Source: Opitutaceae bacterium (GTDB taxonomy: Bacteria; Verrucomicrobiota; Verrucomicrobiia; Opitutales; Opitutaceae). From it: a stretch of DNA of 64,000 bases. Shown in pieces: positions 34,217 to 44,600 of this stretch (positions within the stretch are counted from its first letter, which is position 1; each line of letters starts with the position of its first letter). Location: contig JADJTK010000017.1 in the NCBI GenBank assembly GCA_016711225.1, positions 1 to 64,000 on the forward strand. Reading direction: 5' to 3'. The notes under the pieces are model-generated. The model saw nothing but the letters and a program-made list of their open reading frames with translations, searched no databases and had not been told where the DNA came from. The translations under genes were made by a program, and so were the position numbers.

Positions 34217-35842
34217 CTAGAACTTCGTGCCGTTGGCCTTGGTGCCGCAGAGGGCAACCTCCAGGCCAAGCTCACGCGCGAGGGCGGCCTTGGTGTAGAG
34301 CGCCAGATCCGCTTCGCGGGTGGAGTTGGCGTAGGCCACCTGGATGTGGTTGGCCTTGTGCCGCGCCATCATCTGATCGCGGGTGACGCCATACGTGACG
34401 GCATGCATGATCGGCCACTCGGTCGTGGTTTCCTTCCAACGCCTCACCGTCTCGGCTTGCGGGAGCGCGATGACCTGGGCGCGGCCGAGGTCCATCTTGA
34501 GCTTGCCCTTCTCGATGTACACGCGGCTCCAGACGATCTCGCCGGGCTTGGCGATGCCGCGCAAGGTGCCGCCACCGAGCCGAAAATACATCGAGGGCTG
34601 GCGGAGCGAGTCGGAGCCGGCCCAGCCATCGATATGGTGGTCGGCGGGCGCACTGCCGGAGATGAGGAAAACCCAGACGTAGTCCTGGGTTGTGCCGCTC
34701 TTGTCCCAATCGCCCCAGCGCAGATCGTGCAACGTGTTGGCCACGGGCTGGCCGAGCGCCTTGTGCACCCGGTTGGTGAGGATGCCGTCGAGGCCGGAGC
34801 ACTCGTCCACCTCGTTGAAGTGCGGGATGGGCTCGCCGGCGCGGATGATCGAGCCGTCGGCGCGTTTGACCGGCGGACGCTCGGTGGAGTTGAGCGTACC
34901 CTCGACGAGGTCGGAGGCGGGCAAGAGATCCTTCAGTCCCTGTTGGTACTGGATACCGATGCTCTCGCAGCCGAACTCGTCAGCAATGCGCACGGCGGCG
35001 ATGTAGGTTTTGCACTGCCAGAGCACCTGCGCCTCGGTGAGCTCGGTGGCCTCGTCGGTGCCGAAGTGGAACTTCAGCCCCTTGGCCTTGTACCAGGCGA
35101 GAGTCGCGCGCGCCTCGGCTTCACTCACCTGGGTGGCGCCATAGTAGAGCGCGGATTGGGAAAGCCGCTCCTTGTAGACACCGGTGGGGAAAAGCAACTC
35201 GTCGGGGATGATGGCGTTGTACATGCCCATGCATCCCTCGTCGAAGACGCCGAGGATGGATTTACGGCGGCGCAGGTCGGCGGCGATCTTTTTCGCGGTA
35301 ACCGCAGCCTTGGCGGGCACGAGGCACCGGGCGAGCGGGCGCACATGGGCGGTCTCGTGTTTGGCGACACCGGTCTTCAACCACGCGGTGAGGCGAGAGA
35401 GGAAATAGTCATCAGTGAACTCCTCGCTCCAGAGCGTGGAATAGGGCACACCGGCCTTCGTCATCGAGCCGTTGAGGTTGAGCATGCCGACCAGGCCGGG
35501 CCAGGTGCCGGACCAGTTGGCGACGGTGAGAATCGGGGCCTGATGCGAGATGAGTCCGGGCAACAGGTGATGCGAATACTGCCAGACGGACTCGGCGACG
35601 ATGAGCGGTGTCTTCGGGTCGATCTCCGCGAAAACGGCCATCCCCTCCTTCTGGGAACAGATGAAGCCGTGCTTCTGGTCCGCTTTGTAGGGGTGGGCAC
35701 GGACCAGACGGTAGCCGGCGGCGGCGACCGCTTTGGTCAGCTGCTCTTCCATGGCTGCCTGGGCGGGCCAGCACTTCTGGTTGGCGGCGAGACGCAGGTC
35801 ACCGTTGGCAACGAGGAGGACGGTTCTAGAAGGCTTTTTCAT
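34217..35842 (-). CDS. L-fucose isomerase family protein
   Basis: 541 residues, COG2407 (L-fucose/D-arabinose isomerase related). Conserved-looking segments: ESVWQYSHHLLPGLI, LTVANWSGTWPGLVGMLNL, GVFDEGCMGMYNAII, CESIGIQYQQGLKDLLPASD, TLHDLRWGDWD and ADHHIDGWAGSD near the C-terminus. Likely converts L-fucose to L-fuculose or a related sugar. Start chosen at MKKPSRTV; the longer frame would include the leader. Only 20 bases from the amidohydrolase gene, so they share an operon. Confidence 0.75.
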   Translation of the reverse strand: MKKPSRTVLLVANGDLRLAANQKCWPAQAAMEEQLTKAVAAAGYRLVRAHPYKADQKHGFICSQKEGMAVFAEIDPKTPLIVAESVWQYSHHLLPGLISHQAPILTVANWSGTWPGLVGMLNLNGSMTKAGVPYSTLWSEEFTDDYFLSRLTAWLKTGVAKHETAHVRPLARCLVPAKAAVTAKKIAADLRRRKSILGVFDEGCMGMYNAIIPDELLFPTGVYKERLSQSALYYGATQVSEAEARATLAWYKAKGLKFHFGTDEATELTEAQVLWQCKTYIAAVRIADEFGCESIGIQYQQGLKDLLPASDLVEGTLNSTERPPVKRADGSIIRAGEPIPHFNEVDECSGLDGILTNRVHKALGQPVANTLHDLRWGDWDKSGTTQDYVWVFLISGSAPADHHIDGWAGSDSLRQPSMYFRLGGGTLRGIAKPGEIVWSRVYIEKGKLKMDLGRAQVIALPQAETVRRWKETTTEWPIMHAVTYGVTRDQMMARHKANHIQVAYANSTREADLALYTKAALARELGLEVALCGTKANGTKF

Positions 35843-35938
35843 GAGAGTGGTTGGGATGTCTTTCGAATGGCAGAGCAAGTTGGGTTCGGGTGCGGGACCG
35901 GACCTCGTGTCCGTACCACGCGGGTCGATGCGGAGACC

Positions 35939-36892
35939 TCAGGCCACAATCGGGTCGCGGTTCTCGGGACGGCCGCGGGTGTAGTTGTGGCCTTGGATGG
36001 GACGAAGCAGCGCGAGCACCTCGCCGATAAGCTCGAAGTCGGGGGCCTCCTCGGCCCAGGCGACGTTCTTGCGGATATTCTCGGGGTTGGCGGTGCCAAT
36101 CAGCGTGGTGGCGATCTGCGGATGCGCCACGCAGTACTGCACCGCCAGCTTCACGATATCGACTCCCTTGGCCTCGCAAAACTCAACCGCCCGGCGGCAG
36201 CCCTGGATGATCGCCGGCGAGGCGGGGTGCCAGGAGGGCGCGCCGCGCGAGGTCAGCAGCCCCATGCCGGTGGGCGAGGCGTTGATCACACCGATGCCGC
36301 GCCCGTGGCAGAGGGGCAGAATGCCACTAAGCGCGCTGTCGTTGAGGGTATAGCGGCAGAACGAAAGGATCGCCTCGACCACGCCAGGGGCGGTGCGCTC
36401 GATCACAGCGGGAAAGATCTTCAACGGGAGGCCGGTGATCCCAATATGGCCGATACGGCCCTGCTGCCGCACGCGCACGAGTGCGGGCAGCGTCTCGTTG
36501 ACGATCTGGCCCAGGTCGGCGAATTCGATGTCGTGGCAGTGCAGCAGGTCGATGTACTCGACCCCGAGCCGGGCGCAGCTCTCGTCGAGGCTGCGGGTGA
36601 CACGCTCGGCGGAGAAGTCAAAGACCCCGTCATCGTATTGGCCGACCTTGGTGGCGAGCAGGTAGCGGTCGCGCCGCACGCCCTGGAGCGCGCGCCCAAG
36701 CACGGACTCGGCGCGCGTCTTGCCGTAGTACGGGGAGACGTCGATGAAGTTGAGGCCGAGGTCGAGCGCAGTATGAACCGTTCGGATGCTCTCGGCATCG
36801 TCGGTAGCGCGGAAGGCGCCCCCCAGCGAGGAGCCGCCGAGACTGAGGACGGAGACGTTGAGGCCGGTGCGGCCGAGCGGGCGGAAGTTCAT
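35939..36892 (-). CDS. Aldo/keto reductase, probable L-fucose/L-galactose dehydrogenase
   Basis: 317 residues. Aldo/keto reductase barrel with the catalytic set: aspartate and tyrosine in FIDVSPYYGKTRAESVLG, lysine in LLATKVGQYDDG, histidine in IDLLHCHDIEF. The sequence is of the L-galactose / L-fucose dehydrogenase kind, which oxidises the sugar to its lactone using NAD(P). Would supply the substrate of the amidohydrolase. Same strand and operon as the neighbouring fucose genes. Confidence 0.8.
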   Translation of the reverse strand: MNFRPLGRTGLNVSVLSLGGSSLGGAFRATDDAESIRTVHTALDLGLNFIDVSPYYGKTRAESVLGRALQGVRRDRYLLATKVGQYDDGVFDFSAERVTRSLDESCARLGVEYIDLLHCHDIEFADLGQIVNETLPALVRVRQQGRIGHIGITGLPLKIFPAVIERTAPGVVEAILSFCRYTLNDSALSGILPLCHGRGIGVINASPTGMGLLTSRGAPSWHPASPAIIQGCRRAVEFCEAKGVDIVKLAVQYCVAHPQIATTLIGTANPENIRKNVAWAEEAPDFELIGEVLALLRPIQGHNYTRGRPENRDPIVA

Positions 36893-36946
36893 GAGGCAAT
36901 TCGGGACATTCGGTTCGACTGTACGGCCGGAAGGCGGAGGCCGGGT

Positions 36947-37294
36947 TCAATCGAGGTGGAAGACTTCCTCCATCTGCGCCCACCATTCGCCGGGAGCGCG
37001 GGTGGGGAGCGGGTCCTGCATCGGCTCCATCAGCGCCCACCAGCGCTGGGTGGCGGGATCGGCCGCCATGCGCTTCATGTCGGCGGCATAATCGTCGCCA
37101 TAATACTCGAAGTAGCCGTAGAGGACCTGGTCCTTGTGGTAGATGGAGTAATTCCGGATATGGCAGCGCGCGATGGTGGCGAGCACCTCGGGCCAGACGG
37201 CCGCGTGTTGGCGTTTGTACTCTTCGAAGTGCTCGGGCCGGACACGGATGACCGAGCCAAAGCGGACGGGCTTTTTCGCTGGGATGGGGTTCAT
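36947..37294 (-). CDS. L-rhamnose/L-fucose mutarotase
   Basis: 115 residues, RhaM family (ferredoxin-like fold): FGSVIRVRPEHFEEYKRQHA with the conserved histidine, YSIYHKDQVLYGYFEYYGDD and the C-terminal MEPMQDPLPTRAPGEWWAQM. Interconverts alpha and beta anomers of a 6-deoxy sugar to feed the next enzyme. Start at MNPIPAKK; the long upstream extension of this frame overlaps the divergent regulator and is rejected. First gene of the minus-strand fucose operon. Confidence 0.88.
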   Translation of the reverse strand: MNPIPAKKPVRFGSVIRVRPEHFEEYKRQHAAVWPEVLATIARCHIRNYSIYHKDQVLYGYFEYYGDDYAADMKRMAADPATQRWWALMEPMQDPLPTRAPGEWWAQMEEVFHLD

Positions 37295-37375
37295 GCGGAC
37301 ATGGGACTCGGAGTCTAGGGGTGCCGAGGTTGCACCGAGGATGACAATTCGAGGCAAGCCTGCCACCCCGCTCCG

Positions 37376-38326
37376 ATGGAGATAGATGGCATTAGGATGG
37401 ATATTCTTGCCATCGGTACCCGTCCGCGGTCGCATCACGACATGCCCGCCCCCGCCGCCTTCGACCGCAGCACCGCCGTGCTGTCGCAGCAGGTATCGGG
37501 CTCTCGGTACTTCTTTCTCGGCTTGGGCGAGACGAGCCGCGCCGGGGTAGTTCCGACCTACGGCGGCTTCGAGCAGTGCGACCCCGACTACCTCGTGCAA
37601 CGCGACCAGATCGAGTTCACGACCTTGGAGCTGGTGGTGGCCGGCGAGGGAACGGTGCGCTTGAACGGGGTGTCGTCACCCCTGCGCGCCGGCACCGTGT
37701 TCCACTACGACCGCCGCACCCTTCTGGAAATCCGGACCGATCCCCTCCGGCCGATGGCCAAGTATTTTCTCTGCCTGACGGGGGCTCGGGCGGCGCGGCG
37801 GGTGCTGGAGGCGGGTATCCAACCGAGTACCGTGACGCAGGTGGCGATGTTCCCCGAGGTGCAGATGATCCTCGAGGATATCATCCGCGAAGGGCGCCAC
37901 CACCGAGCCACCGCAGCGCGTATCTGCAGCGCCCTGGTGGAAGTGCTGCTGCTCAAGATCGAGGAACTGGCGGGACTGGCGGGGCGCAAAGACCAGGGCG
38001 GTGAGGAAACCTTTCTGCGCAGCAAGGGAGTGATCGATGCGCAGGCGGCGCAGTTGGGAACATTGGGGGCGATCACCAAGGCTGTCGGCGTGGAGGCCTC
38101 GCATCTCTCGCGATTGTTCCGGCGCTACCAAGGCCGCAGCCCCTACCAGTACCTGCTCCACCGGAAGATGACACTCGCGGCGGAACTGCTCCTCGACCCC
38201 CACGCGCTCGTAAAGGAGGCAGCCAATTCGGTGGGGTTTGCCGACGCGTATCATTTCTCACGCTGTTTCAAGAAGGTCCACCAGGTGGCGCCGCGGGAGT
38301 TCCAACGCTCGCTCAAACAGGTGTGA
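37376..38326 (+). CDS. AraC-family transcriptional regulator
   Basis: 316 residues. N-terminal cupin-like sugar-sensing half (TTLELVVAGEGTVRLNG, AGTVFHYDRRTLLEIR); C-terminal AraC DNA-binding domain with two helix-turn-helices (AVGVEASHLSRLFRRYQGRSPYQYLLHRK and EAANSVGFADAYHFSRCFKK, each given in part). Divergent from the mutarotase gene, 81 bases apart, so it probably activates the fucose operon. The start is uncertain: ATGs at 37376, 37397 and 37442 are all possible. Confidence 0.85.
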   Translation: MEIDGIRMDILAIGTRPRSHHDMPAPAAFDRSTAVLSQQVSGSRYFFLGLGETSRAGVVPTYGGFEQCDPDYLVQRDQIEFTTLELVVAGEGTVRLNGVSSPLRAGTVFHYDRRTLLEIRTDPLRPMAKYFLCLTGARAARRVLEAGIQPSTVTQVAMFPEVQMILEDIIREGRHHRATAARICSALVEVLLLKIEELAGLAGRKDQGGEETFLRSKGVIDAQAAQLGTLGAITKAVGVEASHLSRLFRRYQGRSPYQYLLHRKMTLAAELLLDPHALVKEAANSVGFADAYHFSRCFKKVHQVAPREFQRSLKQV

Positions 38327-38378
38327 TCCCTCGGGCTCGTACCAGCCTGCCCCTCCTCCCTCCACTCCCTCTCCTCCC

Positions 38379-39401
38379 ATGCTCCACATCGTCCTTGAGA
38401 AACCCGGCCAGTTTTCCGTCGCCGACCGCCCCGAACCTGTCGCCACCGCCGGCTCCGCCCTCGTGCGGGTCCATCGCATCGGCATCTGCGGCACCGATCT
38501 GCACGCGTTCGCCGGCAAGCAGCCCTTCTTCAGCTATCCCCGAGTGCTCGGCCATGAGCTCGGTGTCGAGGTGCTCGATCCGGGTGACAGCCCTAACGGC
38601 CTGAAGGCGGGCGACCGCTGCTCGGTGGAGCCCTACCTCAATTGCGGGCACTGCATCGCCTGCCGCCGGGGCAAGCCCAACTGCTGTTCCGCGATCCAGG
38701 TCATGGGCGTGCATGTCGACGGCGGCATGCGCCCCCTGCTGCGGGTGCCGGCGCACAAACTGCACAAGTCAGACAAACTCGACTACGAACAACTGGCCCT
38801 CGTCGAGACGCTCGGCATCGGCGCCCACGCCGTCGAGCGGGCCACGCTGACCAAGGACGACTTTGTCCTCGTCATCGGCGCCGGCCCGATCGGGCTCAGT
38901 GTGATCCAGTTTGCGAAGGTTTCGGGCGCAAGGCTCGCGGTGATGGATGTGAGCGAGTCACGGCTCGAGTTCTGCCGCCGCCAGCTCGGGGTCGAGTTCA
39001 CGGTCAAGGGAGGCGCGGGCGCGAGCGAGGAGCTCCGCCGCATCGGCGACGGCGATCTGCCGACCTGCGTGATCGACGCCACCGGCAATCCGCAGTCGAT
39101 GATGGGCACCTTCGACCTTCCCGCTCACGGCGGGCGGATTGTCTTCGTCGGGCTGTTCCAAGGAGACGTCACTTTCAACGATCCCAACTTCCACCGTCGC
39201 GAGCTCACGGTCATGGGCAGCCGCAACTCCCTGCCGGCGACGTTCCGGGAGGTGATCCGGTTGGTGGAATCGGGTCAGGTCGACACGCGGCCGTGGATCA
39301 CCCATCGTTTCCAGTTGGCGGATATTCCCGCAGTTTTCCCCACGAAGATCGCCGGCAATCCCGAGGTGCTAAAGGCGATGATCGAGGTTCCGCCTATCTG
39401 A
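38379..39401 (+). CDS. Zinc-dependent alcohol/sugar dehydrogenase
   Basis: 340 residues, medium-chain dehydrogenase. Catalytic zinc ligands in GICGTDLHAFAG and LGHELGVEV; structural zinc in NCGHCIACRRGKPNCC; NAD fold at VIGAGPIGLSVIQFAK. The substrate is probably a sugar or sugar acid of the fucose/rhamnose pathways, judged from the neighbouring AraC gene 52 bases upstream; exact activity unknown. Start after a CTCCTCCC leader. Confidence 0.8.
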   Translation: MLHIVLEKPGQFSVADRPEPVATAGSALVRVHRIGICGTDLHAFAGKQPFFSYPRVLGHELGVEVLDPGDSPNGLKAGDRCSVEPYLNCGHCIACRRGKPNCCSAIQVMGVHVDGGMRPLLRVPAHKLHKSDKLDYEQLALVETLGIGAHAVERATLTKDDFVLVIGAGPIGLSVIQFAKVSGARLAVMDVSESRLEFCRRQLGVEFTVKGGAGASEELRRIGDGDLPTCVIDATGNPQSMMGTFDLPAHGGRIVFVGLFQGDVTFNDPNFHRRELTVMGSRNSLPATFREVIRLVESGQVDTRPWITHRFQLADIPAVFPTKIAGNPEVLKAMIEVPPI

Positions 39402-39448
39402 CCGCCGCCGCCGACCTGAGCCCAAGCCCGACCGGCTCCATCCCGCGC

Positions 39449-41086
39449 TCACTTCGTGAAGTGATAGCCTCTTGATTCGGCCTGGTCCTGGAGAACCTCG
39501 AAGGGACTGAGCACGACAATGTCCTCGGTTCCCTCGGCCGCCTTCATCTGCTCGGCCACGGCGCTCTCCCGCTGATTGAGCAGTTTTTGTAGTGCGACCT
39601 GCAGCTCGCGGCGGCGCTCCACTTTGCGCTGGATCAGCGCATCGCGCTCGCTCACGGAGAGCTGGGCCAGGGCCGGATCCAACAATTGGGGATTGATCGC
39701 CCCAAGGGTCATCCGCCCGGCCATGAGCTCGACAACCAGATCGCCCTTGCCGGAGATCACCGCCCCGGACTCGGTCTTGCTGAGAAACGACGACCGGTCG
39801 GCGATACCCTCGATCGACATGGCGTCGAGCAGCGCGCCGTTGCGTCCAGCGCTGGCCTGCTCGGCGCTACTACCGTAGGGAACAATCGTATCGTTCAACG
39901 CCCGGGTGAGACCGACGATGTCTCCATCGAAACGGGTCTCGATCGCCGTGGTGCGTCCTTGCTGCTGGATCGCGGTATAGGCACCACCCGCACCGGCTGC
40001 GATCTTGCGCCACACCTTCTCGGTACTCTCATCGTCGCCGCACTGCAGGGTGTTGATGAGGATCCCACGCTTCTGGGCCTCGAGACAGGAGTCCTTCCAC
40101 TTGATGTCGTTTCCATAATCCATGTGGGGCGGGGCATCGCCCACCAGGAAGATCGCCCGCAACACCTGCGAGTCCGCGCTCCACGCGATCTCATGCAGCG
40201 CGCTGGTGAGCGCCTCATTGACCGCCTCCGGGAGATCCCCTCCTCCGTCGGCGACAAAGGCCGTGAGCTGTTCATACGTCGAATCGATGTCGGTACCCAG
40301 GCCATGCACCTTGGTCACATAGGCGTCGCCGTGATCGCGGTAGCCGACCAGTCCGAAACGGATTTCCGGAGTGGGCTGGGCGGACTTGAGCCTGTTGGCG
40401 AGGGCCCAGATCTTCTGCTTCGCTCCTTCGATCATCGCCGCCATCGACCCGGTCGTATCGAGAACGAAGACCACCTCCATGCGAGGACGAACAAGAGGAA
40501 CGGGACTTGTCCCAGTTTCCTTCAGGAACTCTTCTGTCACCACCGAGACAGCTTCACCGATATCTTTCAGTTCCGTGGTGGTGCGCACGCAGGTCACCAT
40601 CTCGGCCGGCTTGTAGCCAACTCCATCATCCTCGGAGACCACGAATCCACCGCCGCAGAAGACCACGACTTCATCCTCTTCGGCGACGCCCGAAGCTGCG
40701 GTTTCCGTGGCGGCACCGCCGGGATCGGCAACCGCACCGGCCCGCGCTTTCTTCGCCTCGTCGGTATAGCACAGGAGGTCATCAGGCTCGGGGGAGCCCA
40801 AATCCTTGAGAAACTCAGCGGTGATGACCGAGACCGTAGCACCGATGTCCTTGAGCTCGACACGCGAGTACCCCGCGCAGCCCAGTGAGTCACTTCCCGG
40901 GGCCCCGGCTTCCGCCGGCACAGGGGAGAAGGGAATCAGCTCCTCGCTGTCGGGCGCCAAGACCGCCGGTGCGGGGCGGTCCTCAACGAGCGCAGCCGCT
41001 TCCGTGGCGGCGACCAGCTCCGGCGAGAGCGGAAGGCCGAGCATCATCAGTCCGGCGGACAAACAGGGGAAAAGAGAGGTCTTCAT
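39449..41086 (-). CDS. Secreted von Willebrand A protein with TonB-plug fragments
   Basis: 545 residues with a signal peptide. Residues ~203-410 are a vWA domain with MIDAS motif DTTGSM (210-215). Around it are pieces of the TonB-receptor plug signature: two copies of ELKDIG..VSV.T.EFLK (76-97 and 172-192) and IVVLSPFEV at the C-terminus (523-531). No beta-barrel follows. A vWA domain binds protein partners through a metal ion; the plug fragments suggest contact with TonB or with barrel proteins. Preceded by a triple TGACAA box shared with two neighbours. Function unknown. Confidence 0.8.
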   Translation of the reverse strand: MKTSLFPCLSAGLMMLGLPLSPELVAATEAAALVEDRPAPAVLAPDSEELIPFSPVPAEAGAPGSDSLGCAGYSRVELKDIGATVSVITAEFLKDLGSPEPDDLLCYTDEAKKARAGAVADPGGAATETAASGVAEEDEVVVFCGGGFVVSEDDGVGYKPAEMVTCVRTTTELKDIGEAVSVVTEEFLKETGTSPVPLVRPRMEVVFVLDTTGSMAAMIEGAKQKIWALANRLKSAQPTPEIRFGLVGYRDHGDAYVTKVHGLGTDIDSTYEQLTAFVADGGGDLPEAVNEALTSALHEIAWSADSQVLRAIFLVGDAPPHMDYGNDIKWKDSCLEAQKRGILINTLQCGDDESTEKVWRKIAAGAGGAYTAIQQQGRTTAIETRFDGDIVGLTRALNDTIVPYGSSAEQASAGRNGALLDAMSIEGIADRSSFLSKTESGAVISGKGDLVVELMAGRMTLGAINPQLLDPALAQLSVSERDALIQRKVERRRELQVALQKLLNQRESAVAEQMKAAEGTEDIVVLSPFEVLQDQAESRGYHFTK

Positions 41087-41150
41087 GAGCGTTTGGGTTT
41101 GAGGAGGTGTGTTGGCGACATCCCCAGCCTACCACTTCCGCCCGTCCGAG

Positions 41151-41199
41151 TTGTCAGACCCACGTAAGACTTTGTCAGAGACTTCCCCGGTAAGTGTCA
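41151..41199 (-). promoter_or_regulatory. Triple TGACAA direct repeat upstream of the vWA gene
   Basis: Reading toward the gene: TGACAC, TGACAA, TGACAA at spacings of 22 and 21 bases; the last ends about 65 bases before the start codon. A GTGGTAGGCT element between box and start could be the -10 region. Same layout at 45452-45500 and 48973-49020, so probably a regulator binding site. Confidence 0.7.
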
Positions 41200-41646
41200 C
41201 AAAGGCATGGCATGGCGCTCCAGACCCATGGGATCGGAGTCGCCCTTCCCCCAAACACGGACCTGGAGGTGCGGGCCTCCGTGGCCCGCTCCTTTAAGAC
41301 GGGTCTTCGGGGCTATGCCCGAGGCGTGCCGAGGCGGCCCGCGCGGGCTGAAGCGCCGCGCCACGACCAGCAGCCCGTCGCCATCACCATTTCTTCCTGC
41401 TCCTTCTTGTTCTCCTGCTCCCAAAGCTCTTGCGAACGTCGCTACGCGAGCCCCGAACGCTCCCGCACTCCTCGCAGCGAAGCCCGGCAAAGCTTCGTGC
41501 CCGTCGTTCCAAACGACGTTCTGGCGAACGTCGCTACGCGCCGAATCGAATCCTCCCGCCCCTCCGCCCCAACGCAAAACGGGCCCCGCCGAGAGGCGGA
41601 GCCCGTTCCTCAACCCTGCGTTCTCCCTGCGGAAATTCCCCCGGCC
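41200..41646. repeat. Composite palindrome array, duplicated at 45501-45942
   Basis: A ~440-base block of different short hairpins in a row (AGACCCATGG, ACCTGGAGGT, AGGCGGCCCGCGCGGGCTGAAG, GACGTTCTGGCGAACGTC at 41515) closing with a terminator. The block after the next barrel gene is nearly identical, and a shorter version lies at 49021-49300. No gene inside. Confidence 0.75.
41577..41608 (-). terminator. Rho-independent terminator of the VIT-vWA-barrel gene
   Basis: On the minus strand AACGGGCTCCGCC-tctc-GGCGGGGCCCGTTTT: a GC-rich stem ending in a T run, 39 bases after the stop codon. Confidence 0.85.
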
Positions 41647-44600
41647 TCAGAACTCCTGCGACACTCGCAGCAGCAACTGCCGGCCGCGATCATGCGAAAA
41701 GCGGGTGGGCTGGTACTCGTTGCCGCCGAGATTGCGCAGTGTCAGCTGCACCTTGGTTCGCTCCGGACCAAAGAGCCGCACTTCGTAACCAAACAGCAGA
41801 TTCCAATTTGCCCCGCCCGCCAACACCACACCGTCGCCGAACCGCACGGCATTGCGATAGTCGAAGCCTCCGCCGAGCGAGAACCCCTTCATCCAGCCGC
41901 GGTCGAAGTCGTAGCGCATCAGGAACGATCCACGATGGTTGCCGCCAGCGACGGGCCCCTGATTCTCAAAATCCTCATACCATCTGATGGTCGCCGTAAG
42001 GTTGCGCAACGGCTGCACGTTCCACTCGGTGCGCCAGCCGGCGCGAGCGAAGGCGTCGCTGACCCCGTAGCGAATCGGGCTGACCCACTCGCGGCCCCCG
42101 TCCAACAGCGCCTCGGGATGGTCCATCTCCCAGGCCCAGTCGCGATAGGCCAGATTGGTGACCCGCTCGCGGAATACGCTGATCGAGCCGGTGATCTTCC
42201 CATCCATCAACTCGACTCGCCCGCCCAGCTGGACGCTACGGCGGCGCTCAACCGGCAGGGAAACGGAGGCCCAGCCGGCTGAGCCCGCGCGCAGCACCCC
42301 GCTCGGGACCAAGGGCAGGACTTCTTCGTGTCCCACCTCTGCGAACACGCTGAGGCCACGCCCCAATTCCCAGTTGGCGCCGCCGGCCCACTTCAGGGTC
42401 TGGCGCGTGCCTTCGGTTTCCCCCTGCGTGCGTTGCTGCGCCCAGCCGAAATGGGCATTGAGACGGACCTTGTTGTCCGCCGTCGAGAGCTGATCTCCCG
42501 CGGTGAACTGAACGGTGTCGCGCGCCAGCACGGGTGTCGCCACCGGTACCTGCCAGACAAACTCGGGCGTCTGCCGATGCCAGCGCAACGAGGCATTCCA
42601 GATCTGCCGGCCCCAGGCCTTGGTCGAACCGCCCACGTCCGCCTGCACAATCCCATCCTCGATCTTTCGCGCCGGCGCCGTCAACAGATCCAGGTTGTAG
42701 AAGCCCAGCCCGTCGTAGCGCGCGATAGCGGAGTCGCGCCGGAACTGCAGCGGGTCGTCGCGATCCAACCGGTGCCACGCCGCCTGCAGGCGAAGTTGGG
42801 TCCCGACGTCGTTGTGCAACTGCAACGCCGCCGTCCCCAGCCCGAGCCGACCGTAGCCGCTCAGCTCACGCCATTGCGCCCCCGCTTCGACCTCGCCCAC
42901 CCCGAACTGGTGCCGACCAGAGAGCAGCGCGCTCCAACGGGAGTGCTCATCGCGTAGATAGGAAAGCACGGCGAGGCCCGCCCAGCGATCGTCGCCACCG
43001 GTGCCCGCAGCCAAAAGCTTGGCGTTGGCCACGCCGCCGTCGCTGATCCCCGCCTCGAGGGTCCGCTCCCGACGATACGATGCGCGAATCTGGCTCAGCT
43101 CCGTCCAGGTCGGACCGACCGGCTGCACCGTAATCCGCTCGACGGTGTTGAAGTCGACCACGGTGGCGATCGGCAGACCGTTAAGCAGGCCGGCGTCGAC
43201 CCCGGTGTGAGCAAACGCCGGGTTCTCCATCGGTTCGTTGGTATAGGGCAGCACTTCCTCCAGCCGTTTGGTACCGATGTCCTTGAGCAACTCCTCAGTG
43301 ACGACCGACACCGCCGATCCGATGTCGTGCAGCTCCGTGCGAAGGCGCGTGCCGGCCAGTGTAGTGGCAGCGCAATAGCCGGAGGTGGAGTCCGCCGCGA
43401 CCTCAAAGGGCGAGAGCACAATCACTTCTTCCTCTGGGGCCACGGCCGCACCGGTCGGACTCGCTACGGGCTGATCCGCCGCGCCATACTGCGCGACTGT
43501 GGTCGAAACCAGCGCCGCATCGGGAGCGCGCGCGATCGTGCGATCCACCGCCACGCGGCTGGTGAGTTCGGTTACAAGCTGGAAGCTCAAGGCCGCCTCC
43601 AACTTCCGTTGCTCAAGCGCCACCCCCTCCGCAGAACCGATGCCCGCCGCTCGCTGCTGCGCTTCCAGATCCGCGTAGAGCATTCGGCCGAAATGCTTCG
43701 CCACCCCGTCGCCGCGGGTCTCCGAGCCTTCGAGCGGAAGTCTCACCTGTACCATTTCCCCGTCACGCTGCGCCTCGAGCAGAACGGCCACCGGGACGGC
43801 GCCATCGGCGGCAAACACCGCCTGCACCGGCCGCGCCATAAAGACATCACGCAGCGTGCGCGGGAACACCGTCGCGGCCACCGGGGAGTCGTTGGCATCG
43901 ACCAAGGTCAGCCGCAGCCCGGTCAGCACCGGCGTCGCCAGTGTCTCGAACAAATCGGAGAGCTCGCGAGCGATGGTCTTGTCGTCGTTGATGAAGCGGG
44001 CCTGCCCGCGCCCGAGCTCCGCCATCTTGCCGATCAGGAAGGCATTCGGCGCGGAACCGATGCCGAAGGTGAACAATCGGGTGCTTCCGATCTTCGCTTC
44101 CAGCAGCTTGAGCAGGTCGCCCGCGTTGCCGACATCGCCGTCGGTCAAGAATACGACGATCTGCTCCCGCTCGCTGCGTTTGGTCGCAGAGAAGTCCAGC
44201 GCCGCCTCGAGGGCCGGTTGCATCTCGGTACCGCCGCCCGTCTGCAGTTGCCCGACGTAGGTATCCGCCTCGGCCACCGCGGCGGGGGTCGCCGGCGTCC
44301 AGGTCGACTTGTAGAACGAATGCTTGTCATCGAAGACGACGATCTGAAAGCAGTCCGCTGTCTCCAACAGGCTCAGGCAGCCCTGCAGGCCGAGCTTCGC
44401 ACTGGTGAGCCGAGCGCCGTTCATCGAGCCACTGCGGTCGAGCAGAAACAGGACATCGCGCCCGCGGGCCGCCCTGCCCGACAACTGCCGGGCCCGAGGC
44501 GGAAACACGGTGAACATCCCATAGCTGCCGCTCCCCGCCCGCTGCGTGACGACCGTCGAGGCCGGCTCGCCGACCACGCGCGGCTCGATGCGCAGGAGAA

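Noticed and set aside
34208..37318. 1036-codon open frame on the plus strand
   Set aside because: Antisense of three clear minus-strand sugar genes; composition is Gly/Arg/Val-rich without domains.
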